Shown: one piece after another, positions 33,360-45,100 of the stretch
How the letters are laid out: each line of letters opens with the position of its first letter
Numbering within the stretch: the first letter of the stretch is position 1
From: Hordeum vulgare subsp. vulgare
Taxonomy: Eukaryota > Streptophyta > Magnoliopsida > Poales > Poaceae
Reading direction: 5' to 3'
Length of the DNA: 64,000 bases
Assembly (NCBI RefSeq): GCF_904849725.1
Contig: NC_058521.1
Coordinates: 338,194,638-338,258,637 of the forward strand
Notes under the pieces: generated by a model
Database searches by the model: none
What the model saw: the letters and a program-made list of their open reading frames with translations, nothing else
Told to the model about the DNA's origin: nothing
Translations under genes and position numbers: made by a program

Positions 33360-35860
33360 ACTCCTGCTCGTCCTCAAGTAGGGAAGTGATAAAGACTGAA
33401 TTTTAATGTGTAATGCTACCTAGAATAGTTGTCCTTTGTAACTTCTTTCATGTGACATGAATGTTCAGATCCGTAAGATTCAAAAGAATAGTTTTCTATT
33501 GACATGAAAACAATAATACTTCAAGCAAACTAGCAAGGTAATCATGAACTTTCGAAATAACAAGGCCAAAGAAAGTTATCCCTACAAAATCATATAGTCT
33601 GGCTATACTCCATCATCCCCACACAACTAATTTAAATCATGCACACCCCCGGTATTGGCCAAGCAATTGTTTTCACACTCTTACTTTCTCAAAACTTTTT
33701 CAACTCTCACGCAATACATGAGCGTGAGCCATGGATATAGCACTATAGGTGGAATAGAGTGTGGTGGTGGTTATTAGACAAAAAGGAGGAGATGGTCACA
33801 TTGACTCGGCGTATTAAAGGGCTATGGAGATGCCCATTAATAGATATCAATGTGAATGAGTAGGGATTGCCATACAAAGGATGCACTAGAGCTATAAGTA
33901 TGTGAACGCTCAAAAGGAGAACTAGTGGGTGTGCATCGAACTTGCTTGCTCGTGAAGACCTAGGGCAATTTGAGGAAGCCCATCCTTGGAATATACAAGC
34001 CAAGTTATAAAATGAAAATTCCCACTAGCATATGGTGGTGACAAAACAAGAGGCTCTCAATCATTAAGAACATGGTGCTATTATGAAGCACAAGTGTGGA
34101 AAAAGATAGTAGCATTGTCCCTTCTCTCTTTTTCTCTCTTTTTTTATTTGGGCTCTTTGGACTCTTTTTCCCCTTTTTTATGAGGGCTACTTTGGCCTGT
34201 TTTTTTATTTCCTCACATGGGACAATGCTCTAATAATGATGATCATCACACTTTTATTTACTCACAGCTCAAAGCTTACAACGATGATGACTCTATAGGA
34301 AATGCCTCCGGCAGTGTACCGGGATGTGCAACGATCTAGCTTGCCTTATGACGTTGAAACATCTCGCTAGATATCTTAAAATCATGCAATGGTAATATGA
34401 TAGTGACAACACAAGTCATGAGACGGAATGGTGGGAGTTGCATGGCAATATATGTCGGAATGGCTATGAAAATGCCATAGTAGGTAGGTATGGTGGCTGT
34501 TTTGAGGAAGGAATATGGTGGATTTGTGCACCGGGAAAATTGCGCGATACTAGAGAGGCTAGCGATGGTGGAAGGTGAAAGTGCATCTATACCATGGACT
34601 CACATTAGTCATGAATAACTCACATACTTGTTGCGAAAGTTTTTATTAGTAATCGAAACAAAGTGTTGAACGCATACTCCTAGGGGAAGGGTTGGTAGGT
34701 GTTAACCATCGCGCGATCCCGACCGCAACACAAAGGATTACAATTAATAGATTAATTATGCTCCGACTTCCTAACATAGCGGTTCACCATACGTGCATGT
34801 TACGGGAATCACTAACTTCAACACAAGTATTTCAAGATCCACAACACCCTACTAACATAACTCTTAATATTACCAAATCCACGTCTCAAAACTCATTGAG
34901 AGGAATCAAACTTCTCTTTCTACTCAGTGCACATGAAGATGGAAGTTTTTGTATCCTCTTTGGGTACCTATCACCTTTGGGACTACTTTCATAGCACAAA
35001 CCAACTACCAAGTCACACACCGCCGTGCTCTGAAAGATCTAAGTGAAGCACATATAGAAAAATTATCTAGCTCAAAAGATATAAGTGAAGCACGATTAGC
35101 ATTCTAGCAAATTCACGATGAGTGCATGTATCTCTCAAAAGGTGTGCAGCAAGGATGATTGTGACACAACAAAAATAAAAGACTCCTACGATACAAGACG
35201 CTCCAAGCAAAACACATATCATGTCATGAATAAAAATATAGCTCCAAGTAATGTTACCGATGGATTGAAGACAAAAGAGGGGATGCATTCCCGGGGCATC
35301 CCCAAGCTTAGGATTTTTGGTGTCCTTGAATCTTGAGCTCTTTCCACTCTTTATCCCTTTGACCATGAGAACATCACCCAAAACTTGAAAACTTCACAAC
35401 ACAAAACTTAAACAGAAACTCGTGATATCATAAGCACAAGAAAACAAACTACCACCTCTTTAGGTACTATAGAAAACTTGATTTCTATTCAAATTGGTGT
35501 TACATTACTGTATTCTCACTTTTCCATGGCTAGTACCCCCCGATATTATCCGTAGTTTCATCAAAACAAGCAACCAACTCAACCAAAACAGAATCTGTCA
35601 AAAATAGACCAGTCTGTAGCAATCTGTATACTTCGTATACTTCTGGTACCTCACAAATTCTGAAAAATTACGACTGCCTAGGAAAAAGGCATATCAACCA
35701 GTAGCAAAAAACTCAAAATCTATTTCTGAATAAAAATGAAAAATAATTTCGTGAGCAAAAAGTTGCTGTCTTTTTCCAGCAGGATCAAACAACCATCACC
35801 AAAACTAGCAAGACAACCAATACTTACCAAATGCAAGGAAGAAGAAAGAGACAATAGCAA
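33360..35860. other. Non-coding interior of gypsy element
   Basis: No open frame with recognisable homology. It includes a T-rich stretch (34120-34210) and the block CCCGGGGCATCCCCAAGC near 35290, a motif I associate with this gypsy group. Confidence 0.5.
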
Positions 35861-36445
35861 TCACAACATAACGAGAGGTAATTTTGTAACATGAAAGTTT
35901 GTACCACAATATTTTCCTCTCTCATAGCAATTACATGTGGGATCATATTCAAATTCAACAATATAGCTATCACATAGGATATTGTTTTCATGATCCACAT
36001 GCATGCAAAGTTGACGCTCTTCAAAAATAGTGGGATTATCATCAACTAAAGTCATGACTTCTCCAATCCCACATTCATTATTACTGCGAATATCGTAATC
36101 ATCATGAGGCTTAAACAAATTTTCAAGATCATAAGAAAAATCATTACCCCAATCATGATCATTGCAACAAGTAGTGGTCATAGCAAAACTAGCATCCCCA
36201 ACCTTAGGGTTTTGCATATTTTTAGCATGATTGACACTAATAGGATTTATAGTGAAACCACTGCAATCATGCTTTTCATTCAAGGAGCCCTCGTGAATCA
36301 CTTCATAAATTTCTTCATCACGATATACAGATTCACGCATCTCAAGCAAAACTCCATAAAGATAGTCAAGTGCACTCAACTCACTAGAAATTGGATCAAC
36401 ATAATTGGATCTCTTAAAGAGATTAGCAAGTGGATGAGGATCCAT
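35861..36445 (-). CDS. Gypsy-associated ORF of unknown function (194 codons)
   Basis: This open frame begins MDPHPLANLFKRSNYVDPIS shortly after the primer site and ends at 35861. It is acidic, with many Asp, Glu and Cys residues (CCNDHDWGNDFSYDLENLF, YDPTCNCYERGKYCGTNF). Its position is that of gag in this type of element, but I see no capsid or zinc-knuckle motif. Similar ORFs are common in Triticeae gypsy copies. No RT follows, so it may be a relic or an accessory protein of a non-autonomous family. Confidence 0.55.
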   Translation of the reverse strand: MDPHPLANLFKRSNYVDPISSELSALDYLYGVLLEMRESVYRDEEIYEVIHEGSLNEKHDCSGFTINPISVNHAKNMQNPKVGDASFAMTTTCCNDHDWGNDFSYDLENLFKPHDDYDIRSNNECGIGEVMTLVDDNPTIFEERQLCMHVDHENNILCDSYIVEFEYDPTCNCYERGKYCGTNFHVTKLPLVML

Positions 36446-36726
36446 ATCACTAGATTTTCAGCAAGAGAAGATGTGAGCATATTGAAGGCACATAGCACAC
36501 AAGAAAATAGAAAGCAAGCGAAAGAAAAGGGCGAGCGAAAAAGGCAAATATTTTTGAAAATTTTTGTTTTTCAGAAGTCGGGGAGAGGAAAACGAGAGGC
36601 AAAAAAAAGTAAATGCAAGAGATGAGTTTGCGCCACTTACTTGGATGAGTTCTTGACTTGATCCTCCCCGGCAATGCCGCCGAAATTTGGTACGTTGACG
36701 GGAAACTATTCTTGACTTGATCCTCT

Positions 36727-36744
36727 TCCCCGGCAACGGCGCCA
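36727..36744 (-). promoter_or_regulatory. Gypsy primer-binding site
   Basis: The minus strand reads TGGCGCCGTTGCCGGGGA, a perfect copy of the motif used by Athila/Sabrina/Fatima-group elements. Confidence 0.88.
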
Positions 36745-36754
36745 GAAATTCTTC

Positions 36755-38248
36755 TGCTACGGCGAGAGAAATCCTTTTGTCATCTCTTGAGCTCGCGTTG
36801 TTTTTTCCCTTCAAGAGGAAAGGGTAATGCAGCACAGTAGCAGTAAGTATTTCGCTCTGTTTGAGAACCAAGGTATCAATCCAGTAGGAGTATCAAAACA
36901 AGTCTCCAAAGTACCAGCGCAAAAACAAACAAACTTGCACCCAACTCTATAAAGGGGTTGTCAATCCCTTCACGATTGATTGCAAGGTGAAATCTGAAAA
37001 TATGAAGTGAAGTAGACCCCGGGGCCATAGTGTTCACTAGAGGCTTCTCTCATGATAACAAGTATTATGGTGGGTGAACGAATTACTGTCGAGCAATTGA
37101 TAGAATCGCGCAATGTCATGATGATATCTAAGGCAATGATCATACATCTAGACATCACGTCCGAGACAAGTAGACCGATATTGTCTGCATCTACTACTAT
37201 TACTCCACACATCGACTGCTGTCCAGCATGCATCTAGTGTATTGTGTTCATAACAAACAAAGTCACGCCTTAAGCAAGATGACATGATGTAGAGGGATAA
37301 CTTCATGCAATAGATATGAACCCCATCTTTTTACCTTTGATGGCAACAACATGATGCGTGCCTCGCTACCCCTTCTGTCACTGGGTGAGGACACCGCCCG
37401 GTATGAACCCAAAACCAAGCACTTCTCCCATTGCAAGAATCATAGATCAAGTTGGCCAAACGAAACCCACAACTCGAAGAGAATTACAAGGATACGAAAT
37501 CATGCATATAAGAGATCAGAGGAGACTCAAATAATATTCATAGATAAACTGATCATAAATCCACAACTCATCGGATCTCGACAAACACATTACAAAAGAA
37601 GATTACATTGGATAATTTCCATGTAGATCATGGAGAACTTTGTATTGAAGATCCAAGAGAGAGAAGAAGCCATCTACCTACTAGCTATGGACCCTAAGGT
37701 CTGTGGTGAATTACTCACGCATCATCAGAGAGGCAATGGTGTTGATGAAGAAGCCCTCCGTTTTCGAAAGCCACCTCTGGCAGGGCACCAAAACTTGCCC
37801 CAGATGGGATCTTGCGGAGACAGAAGCTTGCGACGGCGGAAAAGTATTTTCGTGGCTCTCTCCCATGGTTTCAGATTTTTAGGGAATTTATAGGCGGAAG
37901 AAGTAGGGCAAAGAAGCCACAAGGGGGCCACAAGCCTGGTAGGCACGCCCCCCAAGGCCGCGGCTAGGGGGCTTGTGGCCTCCCCTGGGATCCTTTGCCT
38001 TGGTTCTCAAGTTCCCTGCGTATCTTCTGTTACGGAAAAAATCATTCCGAAGATTTTATTCCGTTTGGACTTCGTTTAATATTCTTCTCTGAAAAGTGTT
38101 AATAACACGGAAAAAACAGGAACTGGCACTTGACACTGAGTTAATAGGTTAGTCCCAAAATAGATATAAAATGCATACAAAACATCCAAAGTTGACAAGA
38201 TAATAGCATGGAACCATAAAAAATAATAGATATGTTGGAGACGTATCA
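36755..38248 (-). repeat. Gypsy 5' LTR
   Basis: The plus strand runs TGCTACGG...GACGTATCA, 1494 bp. It is similar in inverse orientation to 59779-61189 (for example GAAGCCTCTAG and TATGGCCCC blocks). Confidence 0.82.
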
Positions 38249-38250
38249 CC

Positions 38251-38390
38251 GGCCTGGCCAAATACCCAAAGAAGGTGATCCGCAAGGACTCGGCCAAGAA
38301 GACGGCCAAGAGGTCCCGCATCAAGGTCTTCCTCAAGCTCGAGGATAGGTTAAATACCAGCAAGACCAAGTGGTTCTTCACCAAGTTTCG
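38251..38390 (+). pseudogene. RPL27: Ribosomal protein L27 (eL27) gene fragment with internal deletion
   Basis: The plus strand reads GLAKYPKKVIRKDSAKKTAK, then RSRIKVFLKL, then EDRLNTSKTKWFFTKF. The first part matches the conserved middle of plant 60S protein L27 and the last part its C-terminal end (ERFKTGKNRWFFTKLRF in plants). The roughly 65 residues between them are missing without a frameshift, with the join near 38340. The usual C-terminal stop is lost and the frame runs into a minisatellite. There is no intron at the join, so it could be from a processed copy or an in-frame deletion. It abuts the gypsy LTR on the left (38248) and transposon repeats on the right. It is not functional. 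Confidence 0.85.
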
Positions 38391-38612
38391 CATGATTCGA
38401 CATGATTCCACATGATTCAAGAAATTCCAACAAGATCTATTTTTCACATGATTCGACATGATTCAACATGATTCAAGAAATTCCAACAATATCAATTCTT
38501 CACATGATTCGTCATGATTCAAGAAATGCCAACAAGATCTATTTTCACATGATTCGACATGAATCAAGAAATTCCAACAAGATCTATTATTCACATGATT
38601 CGACACATGAAA
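38391..38612. repeat. CATGATTCGACATGATTC minisatellite
   Basis: Units of about 45-65 bp containing CATGATTCGACATGATTC, AAGAAATTCCAACA and AGATCTATT repeat four to five times right after the L27 fragment. Confidence 0.8.
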
Positions 38613-38619
38613 CATAGCA

Positions 38620-39350
38620 TCTCATACGAAAACTCATGTGTTAGAAAAGGCATTTCATTTTTTCGAACTTATTTGAACTCCAGACTTTTTTTGTGTTCAA
38701 AATGAACCATTCAAGGCCACATCATCAAATTTCAACTCTTTATGACTTCATTTGTTATTTTTCATGCTTTTATTGTTTTTTGGAGCTAAATGACTCAGAA
38801 AATGAAAAGCACTACAAGTGAACTCTTAATAGGTTGAAAGTTGGCATGGTATCATCATTACACCCACATAGCATGTGCTAAAAAGTTGAGAGGGTTGCCG
38901 CAAACAGTAGATGCACTTCGTGTACAAATCGGACAATCTCTTTCGAAGTATGAAGGTTTCATACGAAAACTCATCTATTACAAAAGGCATTTCATTTTTT
39001 CGAACTTATTTGATGTCCAGACTTTTTGTGTGTTCAAAATGAACCATTCAAGGCCACATCATCAATTTTCACCACTTTCCGACTTCATTTGGTATTTTTC
39101 ATGCTTTTACTGATTTTTCGGAGCTAAATGACCCAGAAATTGAAAAGCACTACAAATTAACTCTTAATAGGTTGAAAGTTGGCATGGTATCATTATTTCA
39201 CCCACATAGCATGTGCAAAAAAGTTGAGAGGGTTTCCGCAAAAACTGGATGCACTTCGTGTACAAATCAAACAATCTCTTTCGAAGTATGAGGGTTTCAT
39301 ACGAAAACACATCTGTTAAAAAAGCATTTCATTTTTTCAAACTTATTTCA
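38620..39350. repeat. ~340-bp direct duplication inside second CACTA element
   Basis: The sequence from TTTCGAACTTATTTGA at about 38659 recurs from about 38997. Shared blocks include CATTCAAGGCCACATCATCA and GTTGAAAGTTGGCATGG. A third partial start (TTTCATACGAAAAC) occurs near 39295. No gene is seen. Confidence 0.8.
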
Positions 39351-39539
39351 TTTTTTCCACACGGGTGCGTGTATTAAAAACCATTACAACATATCATGAA
39401 TAGAGAAGTGACCAAATTAATCGAAATTCATCATCACATTAAAGCCAAAGTACAATAGTGACCAAAATAAATACATAACGTTCTTACATAGTTCTCATTG
39501 TTGAACAACATATAGCTCTCTAGAGCATCTAATTCGAAC

Positions 39540-40435
39540 ATATAATGAAATTACTAAATTTAAATGCAACAACAAAAACGATCATAACCGCAACTAAGGT
39601 ACAAATTGATCCAACGGCATAATGATATCAAGCCTCAGTATGAATGGCATATTTTCCAATGTTTCTAATCTTCAAGCGCATTGCATTCATCTTGATCTTG
39701 TGATCGTCACGCACCTCGGCAACATCCAACTCCAATATCATCTTCTCCTCTTCAACTCTTTGTAATTTTTCTTTCAAGTAATTTTTTTCTTTTTAACCAA
39801 ATTTAACTTCTCGACTAGAATTTTTATGTGGGTTGGAATTTCCGGTTCACATACCTCTTAGATTTAAAAATATATGTCGCGTTGGTCGTCATAATTGTCA
39901 TAAACACTAAATAAAATAAATAGTTACAAAAGATAATATATACCACATCCGAATCATAGTCAGGTAAAGGGCCGATGGAGGCGGATACCAAAATCATCGC
40001 ACTATATAATAACAAACAATAATAGAAGTAAGAAAATTACACAAGTATCTATATAAATCATACAAGTAAGATCTTTTTTCTCTTAGAAAGAAGATAAGAA
40101 GAAGAGACTAACTACTGTGGTGCCGACGCCGAGATGGGCACAGTGATCGTAGGCGGTGAGGATGGGGACAGGACATGGACGTTCCGCCAAAGCAACACAA
40201 AACTAGAGGAAAATGGAGCTTGGACAAGGAGCTTCAAGAGGAGAAAGCTTAAGTGTGGCTCAGGCATTTCATCGAACACCTCATGTGCATAGGAGGTGAG
40301 ATAGAGCACCACAAAGCTCTCCCACGGTCGGCCAAAAAAACAGAGTAGTGCACTGCTCTGCTCGTGGTCGGGTGGTATATATAGGCCAAGCATTGGTCCC
40401 AGGTTGTGGACGGAACCGGGAGTGAATGACAACAT
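39540..40435 (-). pseudogene. CACTA accessory gene with coiled coil and C-terminal membrane helix, decayed
   Basis: The minus strand from about 39770 encodes KLQRVEEEKMILELDVAEV, then KIKMNAMRLKIRNIGKYA, a coiled-coil-like part. A short hydrophobic helix follows (YHYAVGSICTLVAVMIVFVV). An in-frame TGA replaces the Trp expected before YHYAVG near 39628. Upstream, MILVSASIGPLPDYDSDV (about 39950-40000) and EPEIPTHIKILVEKLN (about 39790-39835) look like earlier exons, with a one-base shift between the last and the coiled coil. The start region may reach 40435. From memory this multi-exon protein recurs in Triticeae CACTA elements. Its role is unknown; a tail-anchored membrane protein is a guess from the helix. 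Confidence 0.6.
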
Positions 40436-40680
40436 TTGGTCCCGTTCCAGCCAAAAACAGGGACCTATTGTTGTGGGCCAGGAGCGACGTACATTGGTCC
40501 CGGTTCGTGTCTGGAACCGGGACCAAAGGGGCTAGATGAACCAGGACCAATGGCCCACGAGGCCCGGCCGGCGCCCTGGCCTCATGAACCGGGACAGATG
40601 CCCCATGGGTCCCGGTTCGTAAGTGACCCGGGAGTGATGGGATTTCATCAAGTGTACCAAAGCCCTCTTTTCTACTAGTG

Positions 40681-42114
40681 GTCGCTTGCATGTGCTAACA
40701 TGGGATCCTTGTTATATCACCATATTATTGCTAATTAATTTAATGCACCTATATACTTGGTAAAAGGTGGAAAGCTTGGCCTTCTAGCCTGGTGTTTTGT
40801 TCCACCTTTGCCGCCTTAGTTTCGGCTACCAGTGTTATGTTTTATAAATGAGCGCTCCTAACATGGTTGAGGTTCTTATGTGGACCCCCTAGATTCTAGT
40901 TTTGGGATAAAGCTTGTTTGGCAAGGCCCAACATTGGTACTATATTTGCCTAACATAATAATTCTGATAATACTGAATCATAGGACGTCATTAGCCCGAG
41001 GAGTAATCCACCATAATACAGGGAGGGCCAGTGCTGATGGTGATGGTCCAAAACAGAGGACTGTGCGGGGCCAACCCGGGGCAACTCGGCTGATGTCTAT
41101 CAGGCCATGTACACTAGCTTATCCATCATGTCCCGAGAATGAGATACACGGCTCCTATCTGGATCCTCGACACGCCGGGTGGCCTTACTGGACATGTTTT
41201 ACCTTTCTCGAGCGTCTTGAGCGAGGGATTCTGAGGATGCTTTGGGTTACCTCGAGGTTAAGCTTTTCCAATAGGAATCCAAGGATATCACGGGTTTCCC
41301 TGATCGAGGTCATTCCGTCGCAGCGTGTGGTAGTTTGTGATGGACTAGTTGGAGACCCCTGTAGGGTTAAATATTTTGGAAAGCTGTGCCCGCGGTTATG
41401 TGGCAATGTGGAAACTTTGTTTAACATCCGGTTCTAGATAACTTGGAATGAACTTAATTAAAATTTTCTAACAGAGTGCATAACCGTGACTGTCTCGTTC
41501 ATGAGCTCCTTCTCCGATCGAGGACACGGTGGGGTTATGTCTGATGTAAGTAGGTGTTCAGGATCATTAATTTGATCATCACTAGTTCACGTCCTCTGTT
41601 TATATCATCCCCATCTTGTTCTTGTACTCATTATTTAGCCACCTCAAATAAATGTTAGTCACTTGCTGCAGCCTCACCACTTAACCATACCTCACCCATT
41701 AAGCTTTGCTAGTGTTGATACCTTTGGAAAAGACATTGCTGAGTCCCTGTGGCTCACAGATTACTACAACACCAATTGCAGGTACAGGTAAAGAGTTACT
41801 TGACGTGAGCGCGATGATTGTTCGTTTGGAATTTCTTCTTCTTCGCCATCGTCGATTTAGGATGGGTTCCAGGCCGACAGCCTGGTATAGCATGGATGGA
41901 CGTCGTTCTTTTATCATTTGTTTTTGTCCGTGGTTAGACCATGATCTTCTTCATGATGATTGTATAATGATGTATTGAGGTGATATTGATGTAGCTTGTG
42001 GCGAGTGTTAGCAAATTCCATGTATTCATCTATTCTGTACATGTACTGTAACGATATCCATTCTTCTGAAACGACGAGATGTGTTTCTATCCGTGTCGAG
42101 GCCCTCGCGCCAAA
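40681..42114 (+). mobile_element. Sukkula-like 3' LTR, main part
   Basis: It matches 16334-17632 and then 31924-32020 without the copia insertion, which is how that insertion site was verified. It is interrupted at 42114 by the LARD. It starts exactly at the CACTA terminus (40680). Confidence 0.72.
42110..42114. repeat. TSD CCAAA (left) of LARD
   Basis: Identical to 55904-55908. Confidence 0.9.
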
Positions 42115-45100
42115 TCTAACACCCCAGTTTTTGGCCTTCCATATTAATTAACTTATTTCAAAAATTAGGACCAATTAAAAATTTTGTGAGTGCTTGTGAT
42201 GCTTGGAGTGACTATTCTTTGCCTGTTTGCTTGAATGCATGTGATTGCTCCCCATTAATTCTTGCCATCCTCCTAATCACCTCTTCATCCCATGATCTCC
42301 TGCCTAATGATCATGCCATGTGCTTAGAACAAATATCTATTTTCACCAAATATTATTTTCACCAAAAAGCATTTCTTTGAATTAAACTTTCAAACCCCTG
42401 AGATGAGGTTTATACTACAAGTCCTCAAATTAGGAAATTTATTTTGCACCAATACTTTTATTTAAAACCTATTATCAAAATGTCTTCCAAAAACCATTAT
42501 ATTATTATTTTAAAAGTTATTTTATTATTTTATTTAAAAGTCTTTCTGTGAGGCCAGAAATGGTCTCCTATGTAGGAAAGTTATTTTTATTGCTTTCAAA
42601 ATATTTAAGAAAATTCAGGGAAACTCAGTGGATATATTTATACCATATTTATGAGTTTCAGCACATGGTCATGTTCAAAATATTGGGCAAACCAATCCAA
42701 AACCATTCTTGCCTATTTTAAGCTTATGAAATATTTCTATTAGAAATATTCTCAATAAATTCCAGTAAAAATTATAGCATGTCATCTATGATATTATTGA
42801 TGATATTGCCAAGTTTCATTTCAATCCAAGTTGATTTGGCTCCCCTAACCAATCTAAAACCCTATCTGTCCAGAATCAAATTTGAGAAACTTTACATTGT
42901 GAAGTTTCTCCAATTGTGCTCAAATTGGGAGGACATGTTCTAATACTCCAATAAGGAATCCACACCACTGGTATACCAAGGAGAATAGAAGAACTTGCCT
43001 AAGACCATCAAAACCCTCTCTGTTGATTTCTGACTTTGATAAACTTTACATTATAAAGTTTCTCCAAATGACCTCAAACTTTTTGTGCATGCCTTAATGC
43101 TCAAATAATGCCCCTACACCAAATACTGGATTTGTGGGAATATATTTGAATAGGGTTCTAAGCAGAAACCCATTTCTGCCCCTTTCTAGGATTTTTTAAG
43201 TCTACATTGGAAAACTTATCCAGCAAATCCCAAATTTGGTGTGCAAGCCTATTTTCATCTATTATTGGGTCCTGTTAAGTTTCATAGCCATTGGAATCCA
43301 TATGATAGCCTAACCACAGATCAAACACCTTGTGTGCACTCACTAATTTGGCTTCTTTTGCCCCTTCCACTTTTACCCTTGAGCTCAACTTTCTACCACA
43401 GCCTCACATAGTCATATTTTACCTCCAGTAACTTTCTCCTGGCCAATGGTCATTTATTGGAGAAGGTCCGTTTGTAACTTCTCTCATTTTCACCCATGGA
43501 ATCACTGTTTTTACCATCTTGTTTCACTTCTGCTTAACCCAAGGCCCCCAACTCTTTCGAGATCATATAATACATGCCAAGGGTTCATTTAGAACCAAGA
43601 TATAGCCTGCTCATGTGGAGTCAATGAGCAGCACCTCCTCAAGTTGATTTCTGGCCCAAATATAGGATTGCACAACAAGTACTAGCTACCCTCCTCCTCT
43701 TGATCTCAAACTTGGCAGTGTGGTAGTTCTTGCATAATTAACACTGCCTGACATAATATCTCCCCAAGGATCCCCTCCTAGGACCCACTTCTGTCAGCTC
43801 TAAGTTTGCTGTTAGAAACTTTGCAGCAGTCAAAACTAGTTCATACCAACTCTACTAGTTGCCAACCACCATAGTTCCCTTGCTGCAGGTGTGCCCTACG
43901 TTCTAGACATGTTGGACTGGCCATTGGGACCATGTAGGCACGGGGTGCCATGGTGACCACCACTCTGGCCTACAGTATGGGCGCTCTGCGCCTTGTCTCC
44001 TTCCTCCAGACCACACCAAGCCGAGCCAGTGTGTCCCAGTATGTCTCAGCCCTTGCTTTTGACCGTTCCAAGCCACTCCCAATCATTAGCTACCCTCCAA
44101 ACCCCCTCAGGCATGCGTGGCATCCATGCACCGAGAGCTCCAGAGAGCTCCCGAGCACTCTTAGCCCTCCCCTCTCCTATCTACTCTCCCCTGAGCCCTC
44201 ACTTGCTCTCCCTCATTTTCCCTCTCCTCCTAGGCTAGTCTCTAAGCCAACCCTCGGCTCCTTCCGAGCCCCTGTCCTCTCCATCGGCCGGCGTGTGGCC
44301 GCGGCCATGGCTGCGAGCGCACCGCTCCTTCCGAGCCCTCCCCTCTGTGATGCTGCTCTAGGACGATTCCTCGTCCCCCCGGAGTCCTTCCCCTGTTTTC
44401 CCTTCCTCCTCTTAGTGGCGTGGGAAGCCGTTCCCTCGGCCGCCGTCGCTGGATCTGCTGCGGCCGGAGCAGCGCCCATCTTCTTGTCCTTCGGTGGAGG
44501 TAAGTCACCCAGGAGGGTGCGGCTCCTCCCCGCGAACGCCCCGGTGGCCCGACCGTCGGGAACGAAGCCTCGTGGCGCCAGCGAGCTCTGGCGAGCCCCT
44601 CTGCCGCCGTGCAGCGAGAGGTTGAAGACGAGCTGCGGTAGGCAGGCCCCGCCTATCATCGGCCGTAGGAGCTTGCGGGTGGCCCTGCCTGTTAAGTGGC
44701 CGCGCCTTGGTGGAAGGCCGCCTCCTTGCGTAGAATGCGTATTTCACGCAAGGCGCCTCCTGCGTGGCTCGGCTGACCAAGCGAAGCCAGTGGGCCGCCC
44801 CGGAGGCCTATCTAGCGCCTAGTGCGCAGGATAGCCAAGTCTGGAGGCCCATTTCCCCTTTTTCATTATCTGCAAACTTCAAAAATCTATATTAAATTCA
44901 TTCTGACTCCTATTTCATTGATTCAAATTTCTGCAGGATCCTAAAAATGAGGCCTATCCAAATAAGTCCTTTGCACATTTTTCCCTACCAACTTTCTGTG
45001 GTGTTTTATTTAAAATCCCAATCTGTATATAAAATATCCCATCTTTCAAAATTCCTAGGAGATTCAAATCAACTCCAAATGGAGTGATTCCAATTCCTAG

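Larger units (their letters stand above)
33360..38248 (-). mobile_element. Gypsy element (Fatima/Sabrina-type), 5' LTR plus interior, 3' part lost
   Basis: On the minus strand a 5' LTR at 36755-38248 begins TGATACGTCTCCAAC and ends GTAGCA. Ten bases later comes TGGCGCCGTTGCCGGGGA (36727-36744), the primer site found in this gypsy group. A gag-like ORF follows, then about 2.4 kb of non-coding sequence up to 33360. No protease, integrase or RT is recognisable and no 3' LTR is present, so it is non-autonomous and truncated. A second, degenerate primer-site-like motif lies at 36664-36680. Confidence 0.82.
38249..40680 (-). mobile_element. Second CACTA-type element, one end only
   Basis: The right end reads TTTTCTACTAGTG at 40668-40680, i.e. 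CACTAGTAGAAAA on the minus strand, a common Triticeae CACTA terminus. GGTCCCGGTTC-type subterminal repeats lie at 40440-40640. A decayed accessory gene lies inside (39540-40435). The other terminus is missing: the left side is cut by the gypsy LTR at 38248. Assigning the L27 fragment and minisatellite to this element is inference from position. Confidence 0.65.

Noticed and set aside
43950..44822. 290-codon ORF in the first LARD LTR as a real gene
   Set aside because: The second LTR copy breaks the frame through indels, the composition is Pro/Ser/Ala/Arg-rich, and no domain is recognised. It is more likely a GC-rich leader.
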